Shown here one piece after another: positions 18,638 to 29,736 of a stretch of DNA of 64,000 bases (the stretch's first letter is position 1; each line of letters begins with the position of its first letter). The position numbers and the translations under genes were made by a program. The stretch comes from Trichomonas vaginalis G3 (taxonomy: Eukaryota > Parabasalia > Trichomonadida > Trichomonadidae): assembly GCF_026262505.1 (NCBI RefSeq), contig NC_067206.1, positions 9,296,268 through 9,360,267 of the forward strand, written 5' to 3'. The notes beneath the pieces were generated by a model. That model made no database searches. It had not been told where the DNA came from and worked only from the letters and a program-made list of their open reading frames with translations.

Positions 18638-19532
18638 TATTATCGATTTTATTGAACTCAATTTTGAATATATTCAAAATAAGTTATCGAGCTAATTCCA
18701 CTGGATAAATATGATAAATATTATTGTATTTAATATTTAGATCAAATTTCTATTAATTTATTTGTTTTCATAAAATAATCATTAGACTTTTCAATTTACG
18801 ATTTTTTAAAACCTATTTAAAAACGGAGCTTATATTAAAATAGTGTAGAGAATAAAAATTATAACAAAATCTTTGAAAAGTTATTAATTTCCAAAATTAG
18901 TATCAATAATGTAAAGATACTTCCAAATGGTAATATATTATTAAGGATGTCAATTTGGAAGAAAAGTGAGAAAATTCCTAAAATGCTAAAAATGAATTTT
19001 CCAAACGTATTTTTTTATCTCATTTTTTTGATTTTGAAAAAAATTTGGAGAGAAGAACTCTTCGTTTTTGAATTTTATCACGATGGTTTTAAAGTATATT
19101 AGACACATGTATTGATATTACTATTTTTGTATATTTTGAGAGAAAATCCCTAAAAAGTGAGAAAATCTAAGACGGTTTGAGAAAATATATAAACTATTGA
19201 AAATTTGAATTAAACTTCGAATTTTGGAAAAAAGAAATTTGGAAAGAAGAAAATCAAAAATCGAGATTTAGACTCAGCATCAAATGGAGAACAAAATGTT
19301 TCTTCATATGAAGGAAAAAAATTTTCTTGTGAAGAAATAGAGTTTTTAAATTTTTATTGTATGTAATGAAATAAACAAATATTAAATTATTTTTTGATAA
19401 CAAGAAAATTCCCAATAGAAATATTTGAGAGAAAGAAAAAAGAAAATTGAAAAATATTACTCTCCTTTATATTTCATGAGATTTTAATTTATTCTCATAA
19501 AATTGACAATTTTATACGTTTTAGATGAAAAT
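18638..19532. other. Gene-free AT-rich region
   Basis: About 900 bp without credible ORFs. Short repeated phrases (GTGAGAAAATTCC / GTGAGAAAATC near 18965 and 19160; AATTTGGAGAGAAGAA / AATTTGGAAAGAAGAA near 19050 and 19235) suggest an old internal duplication. Confidence 0.35.
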
Positions 19533-19745
19533 AATGAGTTTTTTTTATTTTTTTTGTTTGTAAAAAAAATTATTTTTAATAATAAAAAACGATAATAATA
19601 AATCCTTGAAAAATTAACGCACTTGTCTAAAGGAAAATGATAAATGATGTTACGTATTGGAAGCATATTTATCCTGGCTTTAACAGAAATATGTTGAAAA
19701 GTGAGTAAAGTTATGAATAAACTGATCCTAGTGAATGATATTGTA
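19533..19745 (-). pseudogene. Fragment of a beta-helix surface-protein gene, copy 2
   Basis: Inverted, nearly identical copy of 11596-11803, with two single-base indels near 19677-19685 among the differences. On the minus strand the pattern HNFTHFSTYFC is again readable, and upstream residues up to about 19822 look like more of the same family. It is 0.7 kb from the intact beta-helix gene, so local duplication and decay is likely. Confidence 0.5.
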
Positions 19746-19865
19746 TTACACAGAAATTGAATGCGACATTTGAAATTGTTTGCAATAGCGAGAGAATAGA
19801 TTATTGAATGACAAAAATGCATCTTGAGTGTCTTTACTTATACTTGTAATGACAAATGTTCTTAA

Positions 19866-19985
19866 GGGTGCACTTACGCGTATCTGACTTTAATTCAAAT
19901 TTCTGACAAATGGTGTGAAGTGTCATTGAAAATTAACCTTAAACATCTGAATCGAAGGACATGTAATACAGGTGTAAGTGCACTC
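19866..19985. mobile_element. 120-bp TTAA-type MITE
   Basis: The ends are GGGTGCACTTACGCG and the complement of GAGTGCACTTACACC. TTAA flanks both sides (19862-19865 and 19986-19989). The first eight bases, GGGTGCAC, match the ends of the 1038-bp elements, so a shared transposase is plausible. No coding capacity. Confidence 0.75.
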
Positions 19986-19989
19986 TTAA

Positions 19990-20487
19990 GAAAAAATTTT
20001 CCACTTCAAGATAGCAATGATATAATAGAATTGAATAAGAAATCGTTAAATTTATTATCCAACATCTCCCCAAGATACAATGTCCAATCATTTGTAAACG
20101 AAGAATATTACAAAATATCATCGAAATAACAATAATTCTTTTTGCTATAGTTTTATTCTTTCTGTCATAGCAAATTTCTATTATAATATTGAACTCTTTA
20201 TTGAAATATCAGTTTGTTAATACTTAGATGACTTACAAAGAAAACCTATTTCGAAATTAAGAGCCATGTTCCCGATATTATTGCATTACTATATCAGTAC
20301 TAATTATTTAAATTCACTGTAACAAATACGAACTCTTTGAAAATTAAATTGAGAAATCAAGCCGCATCATCTTTTGAATATAAAGTTTTTCATATTTCAA
20401 TTGATATTAAACAATTGATGAATGCTTTAGTTAATAATGGTCTTTAATTACAATTTTTTGATTATATAAATTCATAAATCATGAATA
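19990..20487. other. Gene-poor region between MITE and beta-helix gene
   Basis: Holds a 69-codon frame (19920-20129) that starts inside the MITE; its last 46 residues (RKNFPLQDSNDIIELNKKSL) look weakly protein-like and could be a remnant exon-free gene piece. Nothing else is recognised. Confidence 0.3.
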
Positions 20488-21513
20488 TTAACGCCTTCGT
20501 CTAAAGGAAAATTGATGATATAAATCAAAAGCAGATCTCATAGACTTTTTATCTAAAATAGGAAACTCTGCTTCACACAGATATGATGAAAAGTGAGAAA
20601 GATGATGAATAGAAGATATATTTTGAACATTAATTGTTGTAACTGATCCACATGTTTTATCTATTCTGTCACAGAAAGAATCTTTAACTGTAATTGAACC
20701 AGAATAATATTGATGATAAAATTCTTTTCCTGGTCCTGTGTTTCCAAGAAATGAACAGTTTTCAATAAGAACAGTTGATACAATTGCATAGAATGTTCCA
20801 TAATCAGATTTTTTGTGTTCATTATTCAAAACATTACAAAAATTAAAATTAGAGTTACCACGATATAATTCTAAAATTAAATTATTTGATGTTGTGTTAC
20901 AAAATGATGAATATGTTACGTTACTTAGACTTGTTGGATCACCTAGAATTATTCCTGAGTCATAGTCTGCTTCACAGAAACTTGTGTTGATTGATTTAAC
21001 TTCAATATTTCCATACCAAAGACTATTTGTTCTAGATTTTTCTAAATTTCCGCATTCATAAAAAGAACTTTCATAAAGATAATTTTTATTATTTGATTTA
21101 GAAACTAAGGAAACATATGAATGATGTCCTTGATCGTTTGTTTTTGATTTGTAGCCACATGAGCGGTATTGGACAATGGAACTATTACAGTTAAAGTAGA
21201 TAGATCCACCATTTGTATTACTGCTGCAGTTAGTAAATGAACAATACGAGTTAAGGAACTTATTGCTTGTATTCGTAAAATAAATGGCACTATTAGTTGT
21301 AATATCAATGAATATACAGTTATATAAGAAACACTCATTATTCGTTGATGTAATTGGAACATTTTTACCTTGAATTGGTTTTGAAATAGGTTGTGTATTG
21401 TAAAATAACTTCCAAACATCATCAGGTGATTGATCAAAGTGTAAATTATTCATAGTTGATGTGTGTTTTGATACTGTTATCTGAAAATCGTGATTGAATT
21501 TCATTGTTTTCAT
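20488..21513 (-). CDS. Parallel beta-helix repeat protein (surface-type family)
   Basis: A 341-aa protein with the first ATG at 21513 (alternatively 21504). Much of it is short repeats of Cys/Asn/Ser-rich strands: CFLYNCIFIDITTNSAIYF, CSFTNCSSNTNGGSIYF, VLIENCSFLGNTG, ITVKDSFCDR. This is the right-handed parallel beta-helix pattern seen in large trichomonad families of putative surface proteins. No signal peptide or membrane anchor is obvious. The C-terminal end HHLSHFSSYLC recurs in the two nearby gene fragments. The gene appears intact; a perfect hairpin lies seven bases upstream of its ATG. Confidence 0.65.
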   Translation of the reverse strand: MKTMKFNHDFQITVSKHTSTMNNLHFDQSPDDVWKLFYNTQPISKPIQGKNVPITSTNNECFLYNCIFIDITTNSAIYFTNTSNKFLNSYCSFTNCSSNTNGGSIYFNCNSSIVQYRSCGYKSKTNDQGHHSYVSLVSKSNNKNYLYESSFYECGNLEKSRTNSLWYGNIEVKSINTSFCEADYDSGIILGDPTSLSNVTYSSFCNTTSNNLILELYRGNSNFNFCNVLNNEHKKSDYGTFYAIVSTVLIENCSFLGNTGPGKEFYHQYYSGSITVKDSFCDRIDKTCGSVTTINVQNISSIHHLSHFSSYLCEAEFPILDKKSMRSAFDLYHQFSFRRRR

Positions 21514-21519
21514 CAAAAA

Positions 21520-21578
21520 AATGAATCGGCATTATTTGACATTTCAATGATGTAAATGTCAAATAATGCCGATTCATT
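21520..21578. repeat. Perfect 25-bp-stem hairpin upstream of the beta-helix gene
   Basis: The arms AATGAATCGGCATTATTTG... (21520-21544) and its exact complement (21554-21578) enclose a 9-base loop. It sits directly before the start codon of the beta-helix gene. It may be a mobile hairpin, a cruciform or a transcribed regulatory structure. Confidence 0.8.
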
Positions 21579-22141
21579 TGAATCTTATATTCAAGTTATG
21601 AAATTGCGATTCTTTTAGCTGTCATCAGCATTTTAACAGCTAGTGCATGGAAACAATGATGTAAATCATTCTAATCTTATATAAAAACATCGATTTTGCT
21701 GATTAAATTTTTGGATTTCGTAATAAAATGATCAATATTGTAAATAATTAAGCTATTGTACTTACACATGATTTGTATATTATAAAATGTATGAAATATC
21801 GACTTAATTTGCTTGAAAATTTGAAATAGGGAGAATCTTTATATAAAACGCCTAATATCTAACAATTATTACATTAAATGAATACTTAAATTTGAGTAAT
21901 CGATGATTTATATGAATTCTCTGGTCTGAATAAAGAATATCGAAAATTAGTTTGATTTTGGGGTTGTTTTGATAGTATTGTCAAATGTAATGATGTAAAA
22001 ACATGAATTTATTAGTAAATACATGCTCGTGTTTGAGTAAAAATAGATATTTGTTGTTGTGAAATAAGTATTTGATTTCTTGTAAATCTTGAATGAAAAC
22101 AATAAGTTCGTATCAATGGGAAAATCGAATATGTAGCTATT
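21579..22141. other. Gene-free spacer
   Basis: AT-rich spacer without credible ORFs or repeats that I can identify. Confidence 0.35.
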
Positions 22142-23409
22142 TACCCAGATTTTCCTTACTTTTACCACTCCCCATGTAATTTCTGGGGAAAACGATAATT
22201 CATTTTTTTTATGGATGAATAGATCGTTTTCCTAGAAAGGACCTCATATCTCTGGCTAAAAAGAGTGTCAGATCCTAAATAGGTTATTGATCTAGTGTAC
22301 AAATCCAATAAAAAGCCTATTTTTTTGGCTTTTTTGGTGCTCATTTTTTCGAAGATCTACATGAATATGGGGAAACCATCGGATTTTTTTGGTTAACCCA
22401 CATCTTCATGTAGTCTGGACTATCTTTCCTCGAAGGACCTCTTACGGGTGTAAAAACTCATAAAGTTCTCAAAAGATTCATTCTCGATCTCCATGCTGAA
22501 AGAATTTACAATAAAAAAGAGATCTACGCATCAAACTACAGCCATAAATGAACTGAACCCTAAAGCTCAGCTCTTAGTTTATCAAAAACGTCGAAATCCT
22601 TCTCATTGCAATCAAATTTTCTCAATAACTCATAAGAAAAATCGAATTTTGATTAAGCCGATGTTATAGGTATCACAAATCTACAAACTTGAGCAATATC
22701 GAAATTGCCAGCAAAAGTTTGAAATTGCATTGCTCATATTTGTTTTGTAAACTAAAAATCTGCTTATATTATTCATTAATTTTTTATATATTATTCATAT
22801 ACTTTAATAAAAACAATACTATTTCACCTTAAAAATGAATTTCATAAGTCAATATTTTTTTTTTGAAATGTATCAATTTTCGATTAAAACAACATGAGAA
22901 TAAAATTTACGCAAAATTATTTTAAAAAATGGTTTTAAAAATTTACAATAGATGAAGAATAAGATTGCAAGAAGTTTTGAAGTTTAATTTTAAGAAAAAA
23001 AATTCGGATATTATTCATGGATCTAAGTAATCTGATATTTGAGTATCGGCACTATGCATAAAACATATATTATAGTTTTTTGGATTTTTATGATTTTAAA
23101 TATATTCAAATTTGGCAATCCAATAGATTTTTAAAAAATAGGTAAATAAAAATAGATTACATATGCAGCAGATTTAGAACATGAAACAAATCTTATAGTG
23201 ACCCAAAAAAAATTCATGATCCAAAAAAGAAAAAAATTGGCTAAATGAGAATCAAACCTTGGCATAATGAATCATTATGTCGGATGTTTCCACTACACTA
23301 CACAAGCAGTTCGAAAAATACCCTTGGTGGTTCTATTTAATAGCTACTCCCAACGATAGGCGGTGTCCCCAGCTTTAGAGAGGTGGTAAAAGTAAGGCAA
23401 ATCTGGGTA
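22142..23409. mobile_element. 1.27-kb TIR-bounded element of unknown class
   Basis: The left end TACCCAGATTTTCCTTACTT and the right end (complement TACCCAGATTTGCCTTACTT) form a TIR that continues through TTACCAC, about 27 bp. Internal sequence shows no transposase. Target duplication is not clear; possible flanks are AT-rich and ambiguous. A tRNA-like segment lies near its right end (23245-23325). Confidence 0.6.
23245..23325 (-). ncRNA. tRNA-like segment with Pol III A and B boxes (decayed tRNA or SINE-like)
   Basis: On the minus strand TAGTGTAGTGG fits a box A and GGTTTGATTCT, about 45 bases on, fits a box B with two mismatches. Between them CATAATGATTCATTATG could fold as an arm. The acceptor stem and the T stem do not pair well, so this is not a functional tRNA as read. 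A tRNA pseudogene or the head of a tRNA-derived SINE carried in the TIR element is the best reading. Confidence 0.3.
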
Positions 23410-23849
23410 ATTTGTATCAAAAGAATTTTTTAATGAGAATTTAAATTTCGAAGAAATTTGTTATGTATCGTTGAGTTTTGTAATTAAAACTGATATGTTA
23501 ATGATGTGATTTGCTTTTTGAAAACATTTATTAGTCTTGATGAAATAATTTTTCTTTTAGTTAAACATTTCTTCTGAGTTTGCTAATAAAGACGGAGTCC
23601 TTTGTGAATGTGACATAGGCGCCCGAGAACCGTATGCACAAAAACTCTTATTGGGTGTCTTGTCTTTAGATATTCTTTCAAAAATATGCCAAATTTGATT
23701 GATGATTTCTAAAAAAGTAATCTAATCATCTGATGCCATTAATTGTATTTAGAAAAAAATTCGTTCTTTTAATTTTTTAAGAGTATCACAGCAGATGATT
23801 AACTTTCCTTGATTTACGATACAACTAATTCACCAAATGCAGAAGTGCA

Positions 23850-24022
23850 ATCGAATACAAACAATCGAATCTCCTAATTGATGAATCAAATAGTCCATTT
23901 TTCATTGAATTATTTAATCAAATCGTCTCTAATCATAGCAATCCTCCAAAATCAATCAGTAGTACACATGTTATCTTTGATCAATTCTTACGTTATAAAG
24001 AGAAGAGCACATTTATATGATC
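23850..24022 (+). pseudogene. Short coding remnant of unknown family
   Basis: One frame reads LLIDESNSPFFIELFNQIV and STHVIFDQFLRYKEKS, which looks like real helical protein, and ends at a stop at about 24020. There is no start and nothing upstream. The family is not recognised. Confidence 0.25.
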
Positions 24023-24186
24023 TCAAGTATATTTTTGATTTTTTTTTTACAAATCTTGTCAATAAGACATTTGAAGTTGTTACCGATACAGTTACATAAT
24101 TTTGAGATACAAATTCACCGCGCAATATTATTTTATTAAACTAAAACAGAGATAATTTTCTAAAAATTTAAATCATACATTGATCA

Positions 24187-24887
24187 GTACTGTTGCATGC
24201 TAAGTTCGGTCAACGATAGAAATTGAGTGGAAATTAATCGTCGAGGAAGTACGATTATGTAAAGTAAAAAATGTTGTGGGATTTTTAATATTATATATTA
24301 TTTTATAATAAATTTTTTTGAGTCATTTTAAGAAGCACATATAATTTTTTGAATTTAAAAATTAAAGTAGTGTCAAACGAATTTATCACTTAATTTAATA
24401 CTCAGATTTCTTAAAATTAATGAAAAAAAGGTTTTCTGAGAATTTTTGAGAATGGTTTTCAAATTCCATTATTGAAAATATATAGGTATTGTATGAAATT
24501 CAAACTCTATATTTATTAAAATTCTAAATTTTTAATAAAATAACTTTTCAGAGGAATATGATTTTGAATGGTTGATTAATAAGTATAAAAATGTCTACGA
24601 TTTTAAGGAGGGAATTGTTCCTTATGAGGTATACATCATAACTATATACCTCATAAGGAACAATTCCCTCTTGATATCCTGGATATTTTTGAATATATTT
24701 TTTTAATTAAAGTTCTCAAAAGTATTATCAAAAGTGATTTTTTAAAAATATCTCCAATTAATTAATTAAAAGTATTATATTTTTAAAATTAAATAGTTTT
24801 TCAATTTTTTTGAAGGAATTGAGATACTTCCCACGACAATAAAATTGAGAGGTTTACATTATGACTGATCTTAGCATGCAACAGTAC
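24187..24887. repeat. 18-bp inverted repeat enclosing a 26-bp-stem hairpin
   Basis: GTACTGTTGCATGCTAAG at 24187-24204 is found inverted at 24870-24887. Between them, at 24608-24670, is a perfect hairpin: arm GAGGGAATTGTTCCTTATGA... (24608-24633), 11-base loop, and exact complement (24645-24670). It may be a decayed fold-back or TIR element of about 0.7 kb; no gene inside. Confidence 0.5.
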
Positions 24888-25100
24888 CTTGTAGAAGATA
24901 CACATATTGATTTCAAATTTGTATGCATTGAAATGTTCGACGACATTTACACTGTTCGTTTTGAACCTATAATTATTCCATTTATAGTTGAAATGACAAA
25001 AATTTACCACATCAAGATAAGCGATGATACAATCGAATTGATCTCACATTTCAGCATGATACAAATATCAATAATATGTAAACTAAGAAAACATTATTGA
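24861..25100 (+). CDS. Hypothetical 79-aa ORF upstream of a TTAA element
   Basis: The ORF opens at the ATG at 24861 and ends seven bases before the TTAA target site at 25106. Residues such as YLVEDTHIDFKFVCIEMFDD and IELISHFSMIQI have a protein-like balance, but no family is recognised. It could be the start of a gene cut by the element, or chance. Confidence 0.2.
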   Translation: MTDLSMQQYLVEDTHIDFKFVCIEMFDDIYTVRFEPIIIPFIVEMTKIYHIKISDDTIELISHFSMIQISIICKLRKHY

Positions 25101-25109
25101 TATATTTAA

Positions 25110-26147
25110 GGGTGCACCCGTATGTACGTTTATTTGAGAGGAGGAGGATTACCCTCTCAATTTTGAGGGATTCGTTAGTTTATTTTCTCGATGAATATGC
25201 AATAAAATTTGATTTTTACCTTATCAATATACTTCATATAATATACACATGTTCATGTAAAAACTTTTTTCCAAAATCCTCAGGAATTAAGGGATTTTTG
25301 AATTTTAAGAATTTTTTTCGAATTTTTTCGAAAAAAAAATATTTTCAGAACAGCCTTAACGGCTAAGATTTAGGAACAATGTTAAGTATCAAAAAGAAAG
25401 GAGGTCTGATATAGACAACATATATCGTTGAAGGTTGAAAAAATCTCTAATATTTGAGCCCAAAATTTCAAATTTTAATTTTTTGAAAAAAGAGGCCACC
25501 CGTATGTACGTTTATTTGAGAGGAGGATTATATTTTTGAAAGGGTGAAACATTATGAATATGTTAATTATATAATAATATGTATTATTATAAAAAAGAAA
25601 AAATAAAGCACGTTAAAATTTTTCTTTCTTGATTTTTTACAAAATCTACTTAGAATTATGCAAAATATGACTAAATAATTATAAATTTCAAGTTAAATTT
25701 TAATTTTGCTAAATAATTTAAATTTCAAAATATCAAGTTCAGTTCGACTATGTATGTAGTAATTCCTCAATAAAGTGCCAAAACCCTATTAAAATATATG
25801 AACATTTTCAACATTTTAATGTTTTTATTTAAAAATTTGTTGGAATATGAGCTTCAAACAATTATTATGTAAATAAAAATAATTAAATATATGTATTTAT
25901 TCGTATTACAACCGTAGTAAGTCGATTCTTCCTTTCTTCTACTGAGGTTTGAATTTGATTTCGAATTGTAAAGAGATTCAAAGGGAAAATACTAGCGGAT
26001 AAAAACTACCTCCATGAAAGGGTCAGAATGGAGTCAAGTTGTATTTTTTGATATTTTTTGCTTTTCGAGCCGAAATAGGTAGCCAAGATAATGCCTAAAA
26101 ATAAGGTTCTAAATTCTGAAGTTTACATGATCCTCTCGTGTGCACCC
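25110..26147 (-). mobile_element. TTAA-type TIR element, copy 2 (1038 bp, full length)
   Basis: Both ends are seen: GGGTGCACCCGTATGTACG at the left and GTGTGCACCC at the right, flanked by TTAA (25106-25109 and 26148-26151). The length is exactly that of copy 3, which lies in the opposite orientation. A subterminal direct repeat, CCGTATGTACGTTTATTTGA, occurs at the end and again about 380 bp inside. No transposase, so it is non-autonomous. A frame of 80-odd codons shared by all copies is biased and not protein-like. Confidence 0.8.
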
Positions 26148-26151
26148 TTAA

Positions 26152-26516
26152 ATTATAAATATATTTTATAAGAGTGATATCTCTTTCTAATTTCGATATA
26201 TAATATGAAATAATAGGATTTTAGTAGGCACAAATTCTGAGAAAGATTATAAAACTATGCTTTCTAGTTGTTTTGTAAAGATTAACAAGATATTAAATGA
26301 GATAATGCAAGCTTTAATTGAAATATACACATCTACTCTGAATAAATGATGCCCTCCATTTTATAAAAAAAAATACACGATGATCTAAAATCTAATAAAT
26401 TCATCCAAGACCTGTAATTATTCGATTCTATCTGATATAAAAATTACATTTAGGATAGATAGGATTTAATATAACACAAATAAATAATAGAAAAATAAGA
26501 ATAAAATTAAAAATAA
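26152..26516. other. Spacer downstream of the kinase gene
   Basis: AT-rich, no ORF or repeat recognised. Confidence 0.35.
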
Positions 26517-27467
26517 TTAAACTTGGACTGCGAATGTTTCGACCAATCTTGGTTGATGAATGTTACGCAGTGAATGGATACTACGGAATCCACTGTAAGC
26601 CATCTGAGTAATCGAGCGAACAGCATATGATGATTTGGTCTTAATGATTTCTTTGACCACAATCTGCTGATCTTTAAGATAGTCAACGATTTGCTTCATG
26701 GTCCATCTTTTTGATGGATCGATAACTAATGTATGTGTAACGATGTCGCGAACAAAGTCATAGCTGGTATCTGGCATTTTATAGTTAGCCTTCTTAATGT
26801 TTTGTGATAACTCCTCCTTTGTCTCACCTTGGAATGGGAGTGATCCAAATGCAAGGTAGTAAACTGAAACTCCGAAACTCCAAACATCGCTAGCAAAAGG
26901 ATCGTACTTAACTAAGTTGATCTTCTCTGGAGGTATATAAGCAAGAGAGCCTCGAACTTCGTTAGCATCATATTCCTGATAAGAAGCGAATCCAAAATCT
27001 GCAAGCTTGATCTTATTGTATTCATCCAATAATATGTTTGCCGGTTTGATATCATGATGAGCAATACCATATAAATGACAATGGTGTAAGCCTGTAGCAA
27101 ACTGGAGGATAAAATCATATAATTGATTTCTTTTGAGGTTGCCATGCATAGATATAAACTTATCTAATGAAAATTGGTTGCAGTATTCCAAAATAATGTA
27201 AAGAAAATTGTGATCTTCAAAGTAGTTGTATATCTTGATTATATTTGGATGAGTTATGTTTATTAGAGCATCAATTTCATTCTGGTAGAACTTCTGCTTA
27301 TTGGATGACTCTGGATTATTTGAATTTGAATGACAAACTTTACAGATGAATTCTTTCTTGTATCTAGTATCGAAAACTAAATAGCATGTAGCAAAGCATC
27401 CCTTTCCTACTTGCTTGATGAATTTATATCCATGTTTTTCGAGAATAAGAACCATTTCGTCGAACAT
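26517..27467 (-). CDS. Serine/threonine protein kinase, CAMK-like
   Basis: A 316-aa protein with a complete kinase domain at about residues 14-267: glycine loop GKGCFATCYLV (21-31), ATP-site Lys43 in FICKV, alpha-C Glu64, catalytic HHDIKPAN with Asp139, DFG at 156-158, PPE in place of APE at 179-181, and DVWSFGVSVYYLAFG. The HRD Arg is His, as in some CAMK-like kinases that do not need activation-loop phosphorylation. The 45-residue tail is basic and unrecognised. Trichomonads have hundreds of such kinases. The gene is intact; AATTTTCAAAAAG before the ATG may hold the initiator. Confidence 0.85.
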   Translation of the reverse strand: MFDEMVLILEKHGYKFIKQVGKGCFATCYLVFDTRYKKEFICKVCHSNSNNPESSNKQKFYQNEIDALINITHPNIIKIYNYFEDHNFLYIILEYCNQFSLDKFISMHGNLKRNQLYDFILQFATGLHHCHLYGIAHHDIKPANILLDEYNKIKLADFGFASYQEYDANEVRGSLAYIPPEKINLVKYDPFASDVWSFGVSVYYLAFGSLPFQGETKEELSQNIKKANYKMPDTSYDFVRDIVTHTLVIDPSKRWTMKQIVDYLKDQQIVVKEIIKTKSSYAVRSITQMAYSGFRSIHSLRNIHQPRLVETFAVQV

Positions 27468-28622
27468 CTTTTTGAAAATTGTGGTCTGTACAAAAAAAAT
27501 TATAGATTAATATTGTCATAGGAAAATTTACAACATTAAAATCTAGAGATAAAATTTTGGCAAACGTACTTTCAACTTTTGAGATAATTTATCACAACAT
27601 CAAAGAAAACAAATAGCCTTATTGATGTATTGGATAATATTGTATCATTTATTTCAATAACAAATATTAAATTGAATTTTTTGAATGAAAAGAATGTCAT
27701 TAAGATTTATAAGAATATGGTGTATATATTGAATTGATAATTATTTGCAAATAAAATTATTTGATATAATTTATTTCACGGTACAAAATTTATATTATAA
27801 ATTTGTAAGCTGCAATTGGAATTGATTAATTTCTTTGATAGTGTAATAAACAGAAATTCATCAAAAGTGACAGCTCTCAATTTTTTTGACATTTGTAAAT
27901 TCTAAATTGAATGAGAAAAATGAAATAATACTAAGCATAATACAATATTCTAGATTTAATTATAATTAGGAAAAAGTTAGTTTTGAGAGTACTTTTCATA
28001 GGCATATAGAATGAAATCTTCTGAAAAATAATATCACATAAACTCATATTATTTTCTAATATATAACTATTTTATATAAAAATCAAATTCAATGATCTTA
28101 AAAGCGAAGGATAAACCTCAAAATTTACGAATATAATGAGTGGGAATATAATGCTTATCTATCATAAAACCATATGAAATATCAATTTTGCTTTACGCCT
28201 AATTTTGACGACAATTAGCAAAAAATGTTAAATGTTAACACACTCAGTCCATTTGAATATGAAAAATAAAATTGACTTTGATTAAATGTTTTTATTTATC
28301 ATGCAATTCTTCTTGCGACAAAGATTTGAATAAAAGTTCAAAAATAAGATAGCTTAAAAAATAATATACGGTAGTGTTTACTAATAGATGAATAGTATAT
28401 AAATTCTATTAAAATGGATTTGATCCAAAAAAATATATAAAATTTGATCATAAATAAAATCGTTTTAAATTACTTCTTCATTTAAATTATAACAATTATT
28501 TTTTGCTTTTATGTTATTGACGATAGACCACCCTCAGAACTATTATCTGAGATATAGGGATATTAACATTTAGGTAGCTCATACATATGAGTAGTATCTA
28601 TTTTTGGAGAAAACTTAAAAAG
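27468..28622. other. Gene-free AT-rich region
   Basis: About 1.15 kb with very low GC, no ORFs of note and no clear repeats. Confidence 0.4.
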
Positions 28623-28626
28623 TTAA

Positions 28627-29664
28627 GGGTGCACACGAGAGGATCATGTAAACTTCAGAATTTAGAACCTTATTTTTAGGCATTATCTTGGCTACCTATT
28701 TAGGCTCGAAAAGCAAAAAATATCAAAAAATACAACTTGACTCCATTATGACCCTTTCATGGAGGTAGTTTTTATCCGCTAGTATTTTCCCTTTGAATCT
28801 CTTTACAATTCGAAATCAAATTCAAAACTCAGTAGAAGAAAGGAAGAATCGACTTACTACGGTTGTAATACGAATAAATACATATATTTAATTATTTTTA
28901 TTTACATAATAATTGTTTGAAGCTCATATTCCAACAAATTTTTAAATAAAAACATTAAAATGTTGAAAAGTTCATATATTTTTAATAGGGTTTTGGCACT
29001 TTATTGAGGAATTACTACATACATAGTCGAACTGAACTTGATATTTTGAAATTTAAATTATTTAGCAAAATTAAAATTTAACTTGAAATTTATAATTATT
29101 TAGTCATATTTTGCATAATTCTAAGTAGATTTTGTAAAAAATATCAAGAAAGAAAAATTTTAACGTGCTTTATTTTTTCTTTTTATATAATACATATTAT
29201 TATATAATTAACATATTCATAATGTTTCACCCTTTCAAAAATATAATCCTCCTCTCAAATAAACGTACATACGGGTGGCCTCTTTTTTCAAAAAATTAAA
29301 ATTTGAAATTTTGGGCTCAAATATTAGAGATTTTTTCAACCTTCAACGATATATGTTGTCTATATCAGACCTCCTTTCTTTTTGATACTTAACATTGTTC
29401 CTAAATCTTAGCCGTTACGGCTGTTCTGAAAATATTTTTTTTTCGAAAAAATTCGAAAAAAATTCTTAAAATTCAAAAATCCCTTAATTCCTGAGGATTT
29501 TGGGAAAAAGTTTTTACATGAACATGTGTATATTATATGAAGTATATTGATAAGGTAAAAATCAAATTTTATTGCATATTCATCGAGAAAATAAACTAAC
29601 GAATCCCTCAAAATTGAGAGGGTAATCCTCCTCCTCTCAAATAAACGTACATACTGGTGCACCC
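28627..29664 (+). mobile_element. TTAA-type TIR element, copy 3 (1038 bp, full length)
   Basis: Starts GGGTGCACACGAGAGGATCA and ends GTGCACCC, with TTAA at 28623-28626 and 29665-29668. It aligns along its length with copy 2 in reverse and with copy 1 from about 11951 on. It ends 72 bp from the end of the MULE gene. Non-autonomous. Confidence 0.8.
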
Positions 29665-29736
29665 TTAAATAATATATTATTTTTTAGTCATAAGAATAAA
29701 AATATAGTAGTTATAAAAGGAATTAGACTTCATATA

